The notes: generated by a model from the letters alone, not told the origin. 64,000 nt of DNA from an uncultured Bacteroidaceae bacterium (GCA_934271655.1 CAKQRW010000001.1:62001-126000), one strand, 5' to 3'; positions 33,957 through 42,932 are shown, counted from the first letter of the stretch. A program made the numbers and translations.

Positions 33957-35873
33957 ATGAAAAAGGTCATACCAGTAATAGGCATGGCATGCTCTGCATG
34001 CTCTGCCAATGTGGAGCGAAAGCTCAAGGCATTAAATGGAATAAAAGAAGTGTCGGTGTCACTGGCCGGACGCACAGCCACCGTCGAATACGACCCCGAT
34101 GTCATCACACTTGAGGACATGAAAAGGGAGATAAGCAACGCGGGCTATGACATGGTGATAGAGGCAGACAGAAGCGCGGACGAGATCAACCGCAGAGAAT
34201 TATCGCTGCTGAAGCGCAAGGCAGCCGCCTCATGGCTATTTGCGCTGCTCGTGATGGCTGTGGGGATGGGATGGATAGACCTGGGCGGCAGCCAGAACTT
34301 CCGCAATCAGATATGCCTGCTGCTGGCTCTCGCCAACATGGTGTACTGCGGCCGCCAGTTTTATGTGTCTGCCTGGAAACAACTGCGCCACAAGACAGCA
34401 AGCATGGACTCGCTTGTGGCCATGAGCACAATCATAGCCTTTGCCTTCAGCACATTCAACACCTTTGCTGGCGAGGCTGTATGGGGGACACGCGGCATAG
34501 AGTGGCACACATACTTTGACGCTTCCGTGATGATAGTCACTTTCGTGCTCACCGGACGTCTTCTGGAAGAAAAGGCCAAAGACGGCACAGCCAACAGCAT
34601 ACGTCAGCTGATGGGACTGCAACCTAAGACTGCAAGGGTAATCAACGGAGACAAAATGGAAGAAGTGCCCGTAGCGACTATAGACAGAGGCGACATAGTG
34701 GAGGTGAGAGCAGGAGAGAAGATTCCTGTGGACGGCATAGTGACCATGGCAGAGAGCTTCATGTGCGCTGACGCTGCCTACGTGGACGAGTCGATGATAA
34801 GCGGAGAACCTACTCCTGTGGAGAAACGCACTGGCAGTGAGGCGCTGGCTGGCACCATTCCCAGCCAAGGCAAGCTCAGGCTGCGAGCTCGCCAAACAGG
34901 AGAGGGCACAGCCTTGGCGCAGATCATCCGCATGGTGCAGGAGGCACAGGGCAGCAAGGCTCCCATGCAGCGCACGGCAGACAAGGCAGCGCTTGTGTTT
35001 GTGCCAACTGTGGCCCTGCTGGCTGCAGTAACCTTCGTCTCTTGGTGGGCTATCGGAGGCAACTCTGCTCTGCCACAGGCTATCATGTCGGCTGTGTCGG
35101 TACTGGTCATAGCATGTCCATGCGCCATGGGGCTCGCCACGCCCACGGCTCTGATGGTTGGCATAGGCAAAGCCGCCCGAAAGCACGTGCTCATCAAGGA
35201 TGCCTCCGCATTGGAGAACATGCGCAAGGTGGACGCTATCGTCATTGACAAGACTGGCACTCTGACCATCCCCAATAAAAGCATAGATTTCACCAAGGCC
35301 AGTGACATACTGCTAGAGGAGCGCGAGAGCCTGAAGCCACATGCCGTGGAAGCCATAAAGGAGTTGCAAGACTCTGGCATAGAGGTATACATGATGAGCG
35401 GTGACAAGGAGGATGCGGTGCGCTACTGGGCAGAGAAGGCTGGGATAAAGCATTACCAGAGCGGTGCGCGCCCAGACGACAAGCAAGCTCTCGTGGCACG
35501 TCTGAAGGAAGCTGGCAAGCATGTGGCCATGGTAGGCGACGGCATCAACGACACTCAGGCCCTGGCTATGGCCGATGTGAGCATAGCCATTGGCTCTGGC
35601 ACCGACGTGGCTATGGACGTGGCGCAGGTCACACTCATGGGTGATGACCTGCAGGCTCTGCCAGACGCCGTGAGGGTGAGCCGCCGCACTGTCAGCATGA
35701 TTTGGCAAAACCTCTTTTGGGCTTTCATCTACAATATAGTCTGCATTCCATTAGCGGCAGGCGCGCTATACCTGTTCGGCATTGACTTCCAGATAACGCC
35801 TATGTGGGCAAGTGCCTTGATGGCTTTCTCAAGTGTCAGTGTGGTGCTTAACTCGCTGAGGATGTCTATCTAA
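33957..35873 (+). CDS. copA: Copper-type P1B ATPase lacking most of the nucleotide-binding domain
   Basis: The 638-residue protein has an N-terminal HMA domain with GMACSAC (Cys12, Cys15), P1B membrane helices, the actuator motif ISGEP (281-285), the CPC metal site in IACPCAMG (387-389), phosphorylated Asp431 in DKTGTLT, the hinge motifs MSGD (480-483) and GDGIND (527-532), and Cu-class residues YN (592-593) and M...SS near 622-626. The gap between Asp431 and GDGIND is only 97 residues, against roughly 190 in typical CopA. The part missing is the nucleotide-binding domain, including its HP motif: DKTGTLT is followed after about 25 residues by LKPHAVEAIKEL, which normally comes after that domain. 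The reading frame is continuous and all other motifs are intact. It would export Cu(I) if it can still use ATP. Confidence 0.9.
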   Translation: MKKVIPVIGMACSACSANVERKLKALNGIKEVSVSLAGRTATVEYDPDVITLEDMKREISNAGYDMVIEADRSADEINRRELSLLKRKAAASWLFALLVMAVGMGWIDLGGSQNFRNQICLLLALANMVYCGRQFYVSAWKQLRHKTASMDSLVAMSTIIAFAFSTFNTFAGEAVWGTRGIEWHTYFDASVMIVTFVLTGRLLEEKAKDGTANSIRQLMGLQPKTARVINGDKMEEVPVATIDRGDIVEVRAGEKIPVDGIVTMAESFMCADAAYVDESMISGEPTPVEKRTGSEALAGTIPSQGKLRLRARQTGEGTALAQIIRMVQEAQGSKAPMQRTADKAALVFVPTVALLAAVTFVSWWAIGGNSALPQAIMSAVSVLVIACPCAMGLATPTALMVGIGKAARKHVLIKDASALENMRKVDAIVIDKTGTLTIPNKSIDFTKASDILLEERESLKPHAVEAIKELQDSGIEVYMMSGDKEDAVRYWAEKAGIKHYQSGARPDDKQALVARLKEAGKHVAMVGDGINDTQALAMADVSIAIGSGTDVAMDVAQVTLMGDDLQALPDAVRVSRRTVSMIWQNLFWAFIYNIVCIPLAAGALYLFGIDFQITPMWASALMAFSSVSVVLNSLRMSI

Positions 35874-35929
35874 GTGCGAGCATGGTGCCAGGCTCACTGA
35901 GGATGCCTATCTAATAAGAACAAGCAGGC

Positions 35930-36370
35930 TCACTCGTCTTCAGGATGCCGCAGATACTCCATCACACATCTGGAGAGCTTGCTGCGTGAGATGGGATATC
36001 TGAATTCACGAATGACCCAGCTCGTGAGGTCATCGCCATGACGGAAGAGGCAATAGCTGTTGCCCTCGGGGGCAAAGCGGTAGGAACATGAGAAGTAGAC
36101 TGCATCCATGCCTTCTCCATAGGCTATCAATGAATATACAGGAAAGCCCTCCATCTTCTCCTGGTAGTCGATGAGCACATAGCACACATCGCCCTCTTGC
36201 CGATGAAAGATGCGCAGCTTGCGCCAGTCCATCTCATCCCCTCCTGCATCATAGTCCAGTTCCTGCATGTACCACCGGTAAAGGAACTGTTTGGTAAGTG
36301 AGTGGTAATCGCGGTGTGGATTGCCTGCCACCCACAGCGGCAGGCGGCATTTGATAAAACTATAGTCCAT
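35930..36370 (-). CDS. Hypothetical protein
   Basis: I do not recognise this protein. The preferred start at 36370 gives 146 residues beginning MDYSFIKCRLPLWV; a longer start at 36469 would run across the promoter region of the divergent gene. The sequence is rich in aromatic residues and Asp or Glu (YRWYMQELDYDAGGDEMDW, FSCSYRF), has no signal peptide or membrane helix, and ends REFRYPISRSKLSRCVMEY with an acidic tail. It converges on copA, whose stop is 57 bases away. Codon use matches the neighbours, so it is probably real. Confidence 0.6.
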   Translation of the reverse strand: MDYSFIKCRLPLWVAGNPHRDYHSLTKQFLYRWYMQELDYDAGGDEMDWRKLRIFHRQEGDVCYVLIDYQEKMEGFPVYSLIAYGEGMDAVYFSCSYRFAPEGNSYCLFRHGDDLTSWVIREFRYPISRSKLSRCVMEYLRHPEDE

Positions 36371-36451
36371 GTTGAATAAAAGTGTTTTGGCACAAATGCA
36401 AGGCAGGCCAGACAGCGCTACATTTGCGTCGGTTTCCTCAAAATGTTGCTT

Positions 36452-36459
36452 TATATTTG
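36452..36459 (+). promoter_or_regulatory. Candidate promoter -7 box of the 125-residue protein gene
   Basis: TATATTTG fits TAnnTTTG; a TTTG at 36423-36426 is a possible but widely spaced -33 element. A second box-like TACATTTG lies at 36419-36426. Confidence 0.5.
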
Positions 36460-36534
36460 CATGTTTCATCTAAAACAAATAAATTTGTGTCATGAATGAA
36501 ACTTTCGAACAAATATCCTAAGACATAATGACAT

Positions 36535-36912
36535 ATGAATGAAGTGTTGAAACTCGCCACAGCCCATCCCGACGGGCACATGAACATGACACCTGACGAA
36601 TTCAACTGGGCGACCGTTGAAGAGAGAGACCGCATCAACGCCATGAAAGACGGAAGGAAGAAGTTTGAGGCGTCGCTGCGCTTCGCTGACTTCTGCCTCG
36701 ACTGCGGTGAATATTATACAGCCTTCTGTTTCTATGCCTCCACGCTTGAGAAGACTGTGGCAAACAATAGAATCATCGGCAAATACAGAGATATTGCCAA
36801 CAAGGCCTATCATGGAGTGCTAAGCTGCAATGTCTGCAATGATGAATGCACCTGGGAGATATCGTCAGAGTTGCTGGCTGGATACAGGGAAGCCTTCGAG
36901 GACACAAAATGA
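36535..36912 (+). CDS. Hypothetical cytosolic protein
   Basis: This 125-residue protein has no recognised family. It lacks a signal peptide and membrane helix, is helical in pattern (KKFEASLRFADFCLDCGEYYTAFCFYASTLEKTV) and has Cys pairs in CLDC and SCNVCNDEC, which might bind metal. The helix pattern with alternating small and aromatic residues is like a TPR or HEPN-type helical protein, but this is weak. Its start is preceded by a promoter-like TATATTTG 75 bases upstream. It is followed by hairpins before the converging carB. Confidence 0.6.
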   Translation: MNEVLKLATAHPDGHMNMTPDEFNWATVEERDRINAMKDGRKKFEASLRFADFCLDCGEYYTAFCFYASTLEKTVANNRIIGKYRDIANKAYHGVLSCNVCNDECTWEISSELLAGYREAFEDTK

Positions 36913-37001
36913 AAAGGTGTGCCTGTCATAAGGCAAGACTTACTGTTCCGTTGTATGTCTGCATTGCAAATGAGGCAATCCGCATCACAGATGAAGGAAG
37001 A

Positions 37002-37059
37002 AGAGCGGGCTGGAATATTCACGAAGTCTGAAAGGCTTCTTGATATTCCAGCCCGCTCT
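37002..37059. terminator. 17-bp perfect hairpin between converging genes
   Basis: AGAGCGGGCTGGAATAT (37002-37018) pairs perfectly with 37043-37059. The 24-base loop contains a small internal stem (GAAG with CTTC). There is no long T run, but it may stop transcription or stabilise the mRNA end of the small gene at 36535. Confidence 0.6.
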
Positions 37060-37116
37060 TTGCCTTGCTATGTATAGGCATCCAGCCCTAAGGATAGAAG
37101 CCCAAAACTGCTATAT

Positions 37117-37156
37117 AAGCAGGTGCCCATATTTATTTTGGGGCACCTGCTTTTTT
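37117..37156 (+). terminator. Intrinsic terminator before the end of carB
   Basis: AAGCAGGTGCCC (37117-37128) pairs with GGGCACCTGCTT (37141-37152), with T-rich sequence after it. The stem is GC-rich and could act in both directions between the small gene and carB. Confidence 0.8.
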
Positions 37157-37190
37157 ATTTCAAAATTTAGAGCATCAGCTTATCCTGGCT

Positions 37191-40100
37191 TTACTCATAC
37201 TCCTGCCAGCTCTTGATCTGGAGGCTATCCAGTCCGATCAGGCAGAATGCCTCTATGAAGGCCGAAGCGAGACGGGCATTGGTGATGAGCGGTATGTTGT
37301 GGTCTATGGCGCCACGACGTATGCGATACCCGTTGGTAAGCTCACGGCTGGAGTGGTTCTTAGGAATGTTGACAATCAGGTCGAACTTGTGGTCGTGAAT
37401 CATGTCCATAACATTCTCCACATTAGGCTTTTCCTCGTCGGGCCATCCCACAGGAATAGCCTTTGCTCCATTGTCATTGAGATACTTGGCTGTTCCCTCT
37501 GTGGCATATACTGTGTATCCGGCCTTCGTGAGAGCCTGGGCTGCATCGAGCAGGCTTGCCTTCTCCTTGGCACCGCCGCTTGAGAGCATGATGCCCTTGT
37601 CCTTTGAAGGAATCTTGTAGCCTGTGGCGATGAGGGAGTTGAGGAGAGCCTCTTCGAAGGTGTCGCCCATGCAACCTACCTCTCCCGTTGAAGACATGTC
37701 AACTCCAAGTATAGGGTCTGCGTTCTGCAAGCGAGCAAATGAGAACTGCGAAGCCTTGACGCCCATGCGGTCTATGTCGAACGCTGACTTATCTGGCTTC
37801 TGATACGGAGCGTCGAGCATAATCTTTGTGGCAGTCTCGATGAAGTTGCGCTTGAGCACCTTGCTGACAAATGGGAACGAGCGTGAGGCGCGGAGATTGC
37901 ACTCGATGACCTTGATGTCGCTGCCCTTGGCAAGATACTGTATGTTGAACGGACCCGAGATGTTGAGCTCCTTGGCTATGGCGCGGGAGATGCGTTTGAT
38001 CTGGCGTGCCTGGGCAAAGGTAATGTTCTGTGCAGGGAACACCATTGTGGCGTCGCCCGAATGCACGCCTGCATACTCGATGTGCTCAGAGATGCCATAC
38101 TCAACGATGTCACCATTCTGCGCCACACCGTCAAACTCTATCTCATTGGTCTCTGTCATGAACTGGGAGATGACCACAGGATATTCCTTGCTCACCTCTG
38201 ATGCTGCTGCAAGGAAGCGCTTGAGCTCATCATCATTGTGGCACACGTTCATGGCTGCGCCAGAGAGCACGTATGACGGACGCACAAGGACAGGGTATCC
38301 CACATTGTTTATGAAGCGCTGCACGTCTTCCATTGATGTGAGGGCGCTCCACTTAGGCTGGTCAATGCCAAGCTGGTCGAGCATGGCAGAGAACTTGCCT
38401 CGGTTCTCGGCGCGGTCGATGGAGACAGGGCTTGTGCCGAGGATGGGCACACTCTGGCGGTAGAGCTTCATGGCCAGGTTGTTTGGTATCTGGCCGCCCA
38501 CAGAGACGATGACACCACGTGGCTGCTCCAGGTCTATGACATCGAGCACGCGCTCGAATGACAGCTCATCGAAATAGAGGCGGTCACACATGTCGTAGTC
38601 GGTCGAGACTGTCTCGGGATTGTAGTTAATCATGATAGACTTGTATCCCAACTTGCGAGCCGTGTTGATGGCGTTGACAGAGCACCAGTCAAACTCTACT
38701 GAAGAGCCTATGCGGTAAGCTCCAGAGCCAAGCACAATGACAGACTTCTCATGGCTGTAGTAATTGACATCGTATCCCTCCACGGCGTAGGTCATATAAA
38801 GATAATTAGTGAGTTCGGGATGCTCACTTGCGACAGTCTCTATGCGCTTGACAGCTGGCAGGATGCCGAGCTTCTTGCGGTAGGCGCGCACAGCGAGATT
38901 CTCTTTCTCCATGTTTCCTGCGGCGTTCTTCAACACGAAGCGGGCTATCTGGAAGTCAGAGAAGCCCCACACTTTGGCCTGACGCATCACGTCGGCTGGG
39001 ATGTCCTCTATGGCGTTGTATGTCTCAAGCTTGTGCTTGTAGTCAACGATATTCTTCATGCGCTCGATAAACCAAGGGTCTATCTTGGTAAGCTCCTCGA
39101 TGCGCGCCACAGTGTAGCCCTCTTCGAGAGCCTGCGCAATGGCAAAGATGCGGAGGTCTGTAGGATTGGCCAGCTCCTCGTCAAGGTTGTCAAACCTGGT
39201 ATGGTCATTGCCCACGAATCCGTGCATGCCCTGGCCTATCATGCGAAGTCCCTTCTGAATCATCTCCTCGAAAGAGCGGCCTATAGACATTATCTCGCCG
39301 ACAGACTTCATTGATGAGCCTATCTTGCGGCTCACTCCGGCAAACTTTGTGAGGTCCCAGCGCGGTATCTTGCAAATCATGTAGTCGAGCTCAGGAGCCT
39401 TGTAGGCTGAGTTGGGTGTGCCCATCTCGCCTATCTGGTCGAGCGTGTAGCCAAGAGCTATCTTGGCTGCGACGAAGGCAAGCGGATAGCCTGTAGCCTT
39501 TGAGGCAAGAGCGGAAGAGCGTGAGAGACGGGCGTTGATCTCGATGATGCGGTAATCGTTGGTGACAGCGTTGAAGGCATACTGTATGTTGCACTCGCCC
39601 ACAATATTGAGGTGGCGCACACACTTGATGGCGATGTCCTGAAGCATCTTCACCTGCTCTTCTGTGAGTGAGCATGTAGGGGCTACAACGATAGACTCGC
39701 CCGTGTGGATGCCCAGCGGGTCGAAGTTCTCCATCGAAGCCACGGTGAAGCAGCGGTCGTTGGCGTCGCGGATGACCTCAAACTCTATTTCCTTCCAGCC
39801 CTTGAGGCTTTCCTCCACAAGCACCTGCGGGGCGAAGGTGAAGGCTGACTCTGCTATCTTGACGAAGGTCTCCTCGTCGGGACATACGCCAGAGCCGAGT
39901 CCTCCCAAAGCGTAGGCCGAGCGTATCATGATAGGATAGCCTATCTTGCGCGCTGTGGCTATGGCATCGTCCATGGTCTCGCATGCGTGTGACACAGGCA
40001 CCTTCAGCTGGATCTTGTTCAGCTCCTTGACGAAGAGGTCACGGTCCTCTGTGTTCATGATGGCCTCAACGCTGGTGCCAAGCACCTCCACGCCATACTC

Positions 40101-40421
40101 CTTGAGGGTGCCGTTGAGGAAGAGCTCTGTACCGCAGTTGAGGGCAGTCTGGCCGCCAAAGGCGAGCAGGATGCCGTCGGGACGCTCTTTCTTGATAATC
40201 TCGGTTACAAAAAAGGTATTGACAGGCAAGAAATAAACCTTGTCCGCAATACCTTCACTTGTTTGAATTGTTGCAACGTTAGGATTGACAAGCACCGACT
40301 TGATGCCTTCCTCACGAAGAGCTTTGAGAGCCTGGCTACCAGAGTAGTCGAACTCACCAGCCTGTCCTATCTTCAGGGCGCCTGAACCAAGGACCAATAC
40401 CTTCTTAAGCTGTTTCTTCAT
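37191..40421 (-). CDS. carB: Carbamoyl phosphate synthase large subunit
   Basis: The 1076-residue protein has the two homologous ATP-grasp halves of CarB. The first (about 1-400) has the KVLVLGSGALKIGQAGEFDY start and GLGSGVCPDEE; the second (from about 550) has IVLGSGAYRIGSSVEFDW and VRPSYVLSGAAM. The C-terminal MGS-like allosteric domain follows (about 935-1076). It makes carbamoyl phosphate from glutamine-derived ammonia, bicarbonate and two ATP, for pyrimidine and arginine synthesis. It needs the CarA amidotransferase, which is not adjacent, so carB has its own promoter at 40469. It lies close to pyrH, pyrE and argH. No defect is seen. Confidence 0.96.
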   Translation of the reverse strand: MKKQLKKVLVLGSGALKIGQAGEFDYSGSQALKALREEGIKSVLVNPNVATIQTSEGIADKVYFLPVNTFFVTEIIKKERPDGILLAFGGQTALNCGTELFLNGTLKEYGVEVLGTSVEAIMNTEDRDLFVKELNKIQLKVPVSHACETMDDAIATARKIGYPIMIRSAYALGGLGSGVCPDEETFVKIAESAFTFAPQVLVEESLKGWKEIEFEVIRDANDRCFTVASMENFDPLGIHTGESIVVAPTCSLTEEQVKMLQDIAIKCVRHLNIVGECNIQYAFNAVTNDYRIIEINARLSRSSALASKATGYPLAFVAAKIALGYTLDQIGEMGTPNSAYKAPELDYMICKIPRWDLTKFAGVSRKIGSSMKSVGEIMSIGRSFEEMIQKGLRMIGQGMHGFVGNDHTRFDNLDEELANPTDLRIFAIAQALEEGYTVARIEELTKIDPWFIERMKNIVDYKHKLETYNAIEDIPADVMRQAKVWGFSDFQIARFVLKNAAGNMEKENLAVRAYRKKLGILPAVKRIETVASEHPELTNYLYMTYAVEGYDVNYYSHEKSVIVLGSGAYRIGSSVEFDWCSVNAINTARKLGYKSIMINYNPETVSTDYDMCDRLYFDELSFERVLDVIDLEQPRGVIVSVGGQIPNNLAMKLYRQSVPILGTSPVSIDRAENRGKFSAMLDQLGIDQPKWSALTSMEDVQRFINNVGYPVLVRPSYVLSGAAMNVCHNDDELKRFLAAASEVSKEYPVVISQFMTETNEIEFDGVAQNGDIVEYGISEHIEYAGVHSGDATMVFPAQNITFAQARQIKRISRAIAKELNISGPFNIQYLAKGSDIKVIECNLRASRSFPFVSKVLKRNFIETATKIMLDAPYQKPDKSAFDIDRMGVKASQFSFARLQNADPILGVDMSSTGEVGCMGDTFEEALLNSLIATGYKIPSKDKGIMLSSGGAKEKASLLDAAQALTKAGYTVYATEGTAKYLNDNGAKAIPVGWPDEEKPNVENVMDMIHDHKFDLIVNIPKNHSSRELTNGYRIRRGAIDHNIPLITNARLASAFIEAFCLIGLDSLQIKSWQEYE

Positions 40422-40468
40422 CGATATTCTATGAAACTAAAGTTAATGTTTTTTACTTATTCAGCCTA

Positions 40469-40476
40469 CAAAGGTA
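40469..40476 (-). promoter_or_regulatory. Promoter -7 box of carB
   Basis: On the minus strand TACCTTTG, a perfect match, 47 bases before the carB start. Confidence 0.75.
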
Positions 40477-40620
40477 CAAAAAAGTTACATAACAAATATT
40501 TTTACTGCAGCAAAAATATCATTCACTACAAATTCTTACCGCTTTTCAAGCATATTTGTAATTAAAGCATGGCATTTAGCTCCGAACTGTCACATCTGCA
40601 ACGTAGCATCTATACCAATA

Positions 40621-40740
40621 CATCAGTACCATCACATCAGCACTGTCGCATCAGTACCATCACATCAGCACTGTCGCATCAGTACCATCACATCAGCACT
40701 GTCGCATCAGTACCATCGCATCAGTACCATCGCATCAGTT
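40621..40740. repeat. 14-bp/28-bp minisatellite running into the pyrH stop
   Basis: A 28-bp unit, made of two related 14-mers CATCAGTACCATCA and CATCAGCACTGTCG, repeats perfectly at 40621, 40649 and 40677; it is followed by 14-mers CATCAGTACCATCG at 40705 and 40719 and a part copy. The array covers the last codon of pyrH and its stop (40735-40737). The gap 40422-40734 contains only this and the carB promoter. Confidence 0.95.
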
Positions 40741-41445
40741 ATGAACGAGGGTGCCTATATCCTCGCCATCCATCACCTTCTTCAGGTTGCCGAGAACGTC
40801 CATGTTGAAGACATAGATAGGCAGGTCGTTCTGCATGCACATGGCTGTGGCCGTGATGTCCATCACCTTCAGGCCCTTTGCTATGACGTCGCTGTAAGTA
40901 ATGTCGTGATATTTTGTGGCTGTAGGGTCTTTCTCTGGATCGGCCGTGTAGACACCGTCAACGCGCGTGCCCTTCAGCATCACATCAGCCTCTATCTCAA
41001 TGCCACGGAGCGATGAGCCTGTGTCTGTAGTGAAATATGGCGATCCTGTGCCTGCGCTCATGATGACCACCTCGCCTGCCTCCATAGCGTCTATAGCCTT
41101 CCATTTGCTATAGAACTCACCTATAGGCTCCATGCGTATGGCTGTGAGCACACGGTTCTTCTGTCCTATGGCTCCAAGAGCGCTTGAGAGGGCCAGCGAG
41201 TTGATGACTGTGGCGCACATGCCCATTTGGTCTCCCTTGACACGGTCAAAGCCCTTGCCCGCTCCACTCAGGCCACGGAAGATGTTACCTCCTCCAATGA
41301 CGATTCCTATCTGCACTCCCATCTCTGCAATCTCCTTGATCTGCTGGGCATACTGATTGAGGCGCTCCACATTGATTCCCTGTTTCTGTTCTCCTGCAAG
41401 GCTCTCACCCGAGAGCTTGAGGAGTATGCGTTTGAATTTTGCCAT
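40735..41445 (-). CDS. pyrH: UMP kinase
   Basis: The 236-residue protein is a bacterial UMP kinase: FKRILLKLSGESLAG at the N-terminus, IGIVIGGGNIFRG, DQMGMCATVINSLALS, and GTGSPYFTTDTGSSLRGIE for phosphate and substrate binding. It phosphorylates UMP to UDP, the step leading to all pyrimidine nucleotides, and is usually a GTP-activated, UTP-inhibited hexamer. Its stop codon lies within a 14-bp minisatellite. Its promoter and that of pyrE face each other about 75 bases apart. In many Bacteroidetes pyrH is near frr, but here frr lies 9 kb away. Confidence 0.96.
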   Translation of the reverse strand: MAKFKRILLKLSGESLAGEQKQGINVERLNQYAQQIKEIAEMGVQIGIVIGGGNIFRGLSGAGKGFDRVKGDQMGMCATVINSLALSSALGAIGQKNRVLTAIRMEPIGEFYSKWKAIDAMEAGEVVIMSAGTGSPYFTTDTGSSLRGIEIEADVMLKGTRVDGVYTADPEKDPTATKYHDITYSDVIAKGLKVMDITATAMCMQNDLPIYVFNMDVLGNLKKVMDGEDIGTLVHN

Positions 41446-41548
41446 AAAGTATGTTTTATAAATAATGTATGATTTTTCTCTTTTCGCGTAAGCTCATATG
41501 CCAGCCTATGTTGCCGGCCAATTATATTTTCTCATTGCAAATCATTTG

Positions 41549-41556
41549 CAAATATA
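41549..41556 (-). promoter_or_regulatory. Promoter -7 box of pyrH
   Basis: On the minus strand TATATTTG. It lies 103 bases before the start and faces the pyrE promoter. Confidence 0.65.
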
Positions 41557-41631
41557 GTTTATCTTTATAAGAACGCAAAGATAAATCGTGAGTTTTTTCT
41601 TCTTTTCCAATGTAATCTCGAATACATTCTG

Positions 41632-41681
41632 TATATTTGCACTAAAATTATTAACCCCGAAGAGCCCTACTTTGGCTCTTC
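41632..41681 (+). promoter_or_regulatory. pyrE promoter and leader hairpin
   Basis: TATATTTG at 41632-41639 is the -7 box. In the leader, GAAGAGCC (41659-41666) pairs with GGCTCTTC (41674-41681) around a 7-base loop, 20 bases before the start codon. There is no U run, so it may affect translation or RNA stability more than termination. Confidence 0.65.
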
Positions 41682-41701
41682 TTAACAGAAAAGACACAAT
41701 C

Positions 41702-42334
41702 ATGAAAACGTTGGAAAAGATTTTTGCCGCAAAATTGCTTGACATCAAGGCAATAAAGCTTCAGCCTGAGAATCCATTCACATGGGCCAGCGGATGGAAG
41801 TCGCCATTCTACTGTGACAACCGCAAGACCTTGAGCTACCCAGAGCTCCGCAACTTCGTGAAGCTGGAGATAGCCCGCGTCATCCTGGAAAATTTCCCTA
41901 AAGTGGACGCTATCGCAGGCGTGGCTACAGGAGCCATTCCACAGGGTGCTCTCGTGGCTGACGCTCTCTGCCTGCCATTCGTGTACGTGCGCAGCAAACC
42001 AAAGGATCATGGATTGGAGAACCTCATCGAGGGTGAGCTGAAGCCAGGCATGAACGTGGTAGTCATCGAGGACCTCATCTCTACTGGAGGCTCTTCTCTG
42101 AAGGCTGTTGAGGCTATCCGCAACAATGGCTGCAACGTGGCAGGCATGGTGGCCAGCTACACCTATGGCTTCGACGTGGCAAAGAAGGCTTTCGAGGACG
42201 CCAAGGTGAAACTCATCACATTGACAAACTACGAGGCTGTGCTTGATGTGGCACTCAAGACAGGCTACATCACAGAGAACCAGGTCAGCGTCCTGAACGA
42301 GTGGCGCGCCAACCCAAGCCAGTGGCAGGGATAA
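41702..42334 (+). CDS. pyrE: Orotate phosphoribosyltransferase
   Basis: The start at 41702 (MKTLEKIFAAKLL) is chosen over a longer frame because the promoter and hairpin lie upstream. The 210-residue protein carries the PRPP-binding motif VVVIEDLISTGGSSLKAV, the FTWASGWKSPFYCDNR segment and the GVATGAIPQGALVADAL loop of OPRT. It converts orotate and PRPP to OMP in pyrimidine synthesis. It is followed by an SRPBCC protein gene and argH in the same direction, a pattern also known from other Bacteroidales. Confidence 0.96.
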   Translation: MKTLEKIFAAKLLDIKAIKLQPENPFTWASGWKSPFYCDNRKTLSYPELRNFVKLEIARVILENFPKVDAIAGVATGAIPQGALVADALCLPFVYVRSKPKDHGLENLIEGELKPGMNVVVIEDLISTGGSSLKAVEAIRNNGCNVAGMVASYTYGFDVAKKAFEDAKVKLITLTNYEAVLDVALKTGYITENQVSVLNEWRANPSQWQG

Positions 42335-42470
42335 TGTGGACTAATCTCCATCGGCGTTGATAGCCATCAGCTGTCTACCATTGGCAAAAGCGTCATCTCT
42401 CACGGCAGAAGAAGCGCAACGCCACATGGCTGACACCTGTCACACTATTGCGCCAGTAAACAACTATAAA

Positions 42471-42932
42471 ATGGCTAAATACGAAAGTCAGATAAAGGCG
42501 GTGCCTTACACACAAAGCGCCGTGTACGCCAAGATTTCCGACCTCTCCAACCTCGCTTCCATCAAGGACCGCTTTGATGACCCAAGAGTGCAGCAGCAGA
42601 TTCCCGCAGACAAACTCGACGAGGTGAAGAGAAGCCTGGAACAGATGGAGTGCACGCCCGACACGCTGAGCACACCAGTTGGACCAATAGGCAACGTGTC
42701 CATAAAGATTGTGGACCGCGAGCCAGAGAAATGCGTGAAGTATGCCTCAACCAACTCTCCTGTGAGCTTCAAACTCTGGATTCAGGTACTACCCACAAGC
42801 GACGACTCAAGCAAGATTAAGGTGACCATCGACGCAGACATCAACTTCTTCATGAAGCAGGTGCTTGACAAGCCCCTCAAGCAGGGAGTGGACAAGTTTG
42901 CCGACATGCTCTCAATGATACCTTACGTGTAA
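42471..42932 (+). CDS. SRPBCC (START-like) family protein
   Basis: The start at 42471 (MAKYESQIKAVPYTQS) is preferred; it gives 153 residues. The protein fits the polyketide-cyclase/START-like beta-helix grip fold: an N-terminal strand, the KDRFDDPRVQQQIPADKLDEVKRSLEQM helical region, then strands such as NVSIKIVDREPEKCVKYAS and IKVTIDADI, and a long C-terminal helix. It has no known substrate in this family branch. It follows pyrE by 136 bases. A terminator lies after it. Confidence 0.75.
   Translation: MAKYESQIKAVPYTQSAVYAKISDLSNLASIKDRFDDPRVQQQIPADKLDEVKRSLEQMECTPDTLSTPVGPIGNVSIKIVDREPEKCVKYASTNSPVSFKLWIQVLPTSDDSSKIKVTIDADINFFMKQVLDKPLKQGVDKFADMLSMIPYV

Noticed and set aside
34236..35186. 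A 316-codon minus-strand frame opposite the copper ATPase
   Set aside because: It is antisense to a gene with full motifs and has no recognisable domain.
33957..35873. The short copper ATPase as a frameshifted pseudogene
   Set aside because: The frame is continuous, all motifs before and after the missing part are intact and the junction reads as normal protein sequence.
36371..36469. A longer start for the 146-residue hypothetical protein
   Set aside because: It would cover the divergent promoter boxes and has weak coding character; not excluded.
40621..40740. A possible CRISPR array
   Set aside because: The repeats are contiguous 14-mers and 28-mers without unique spacers, and no cas genes are present.
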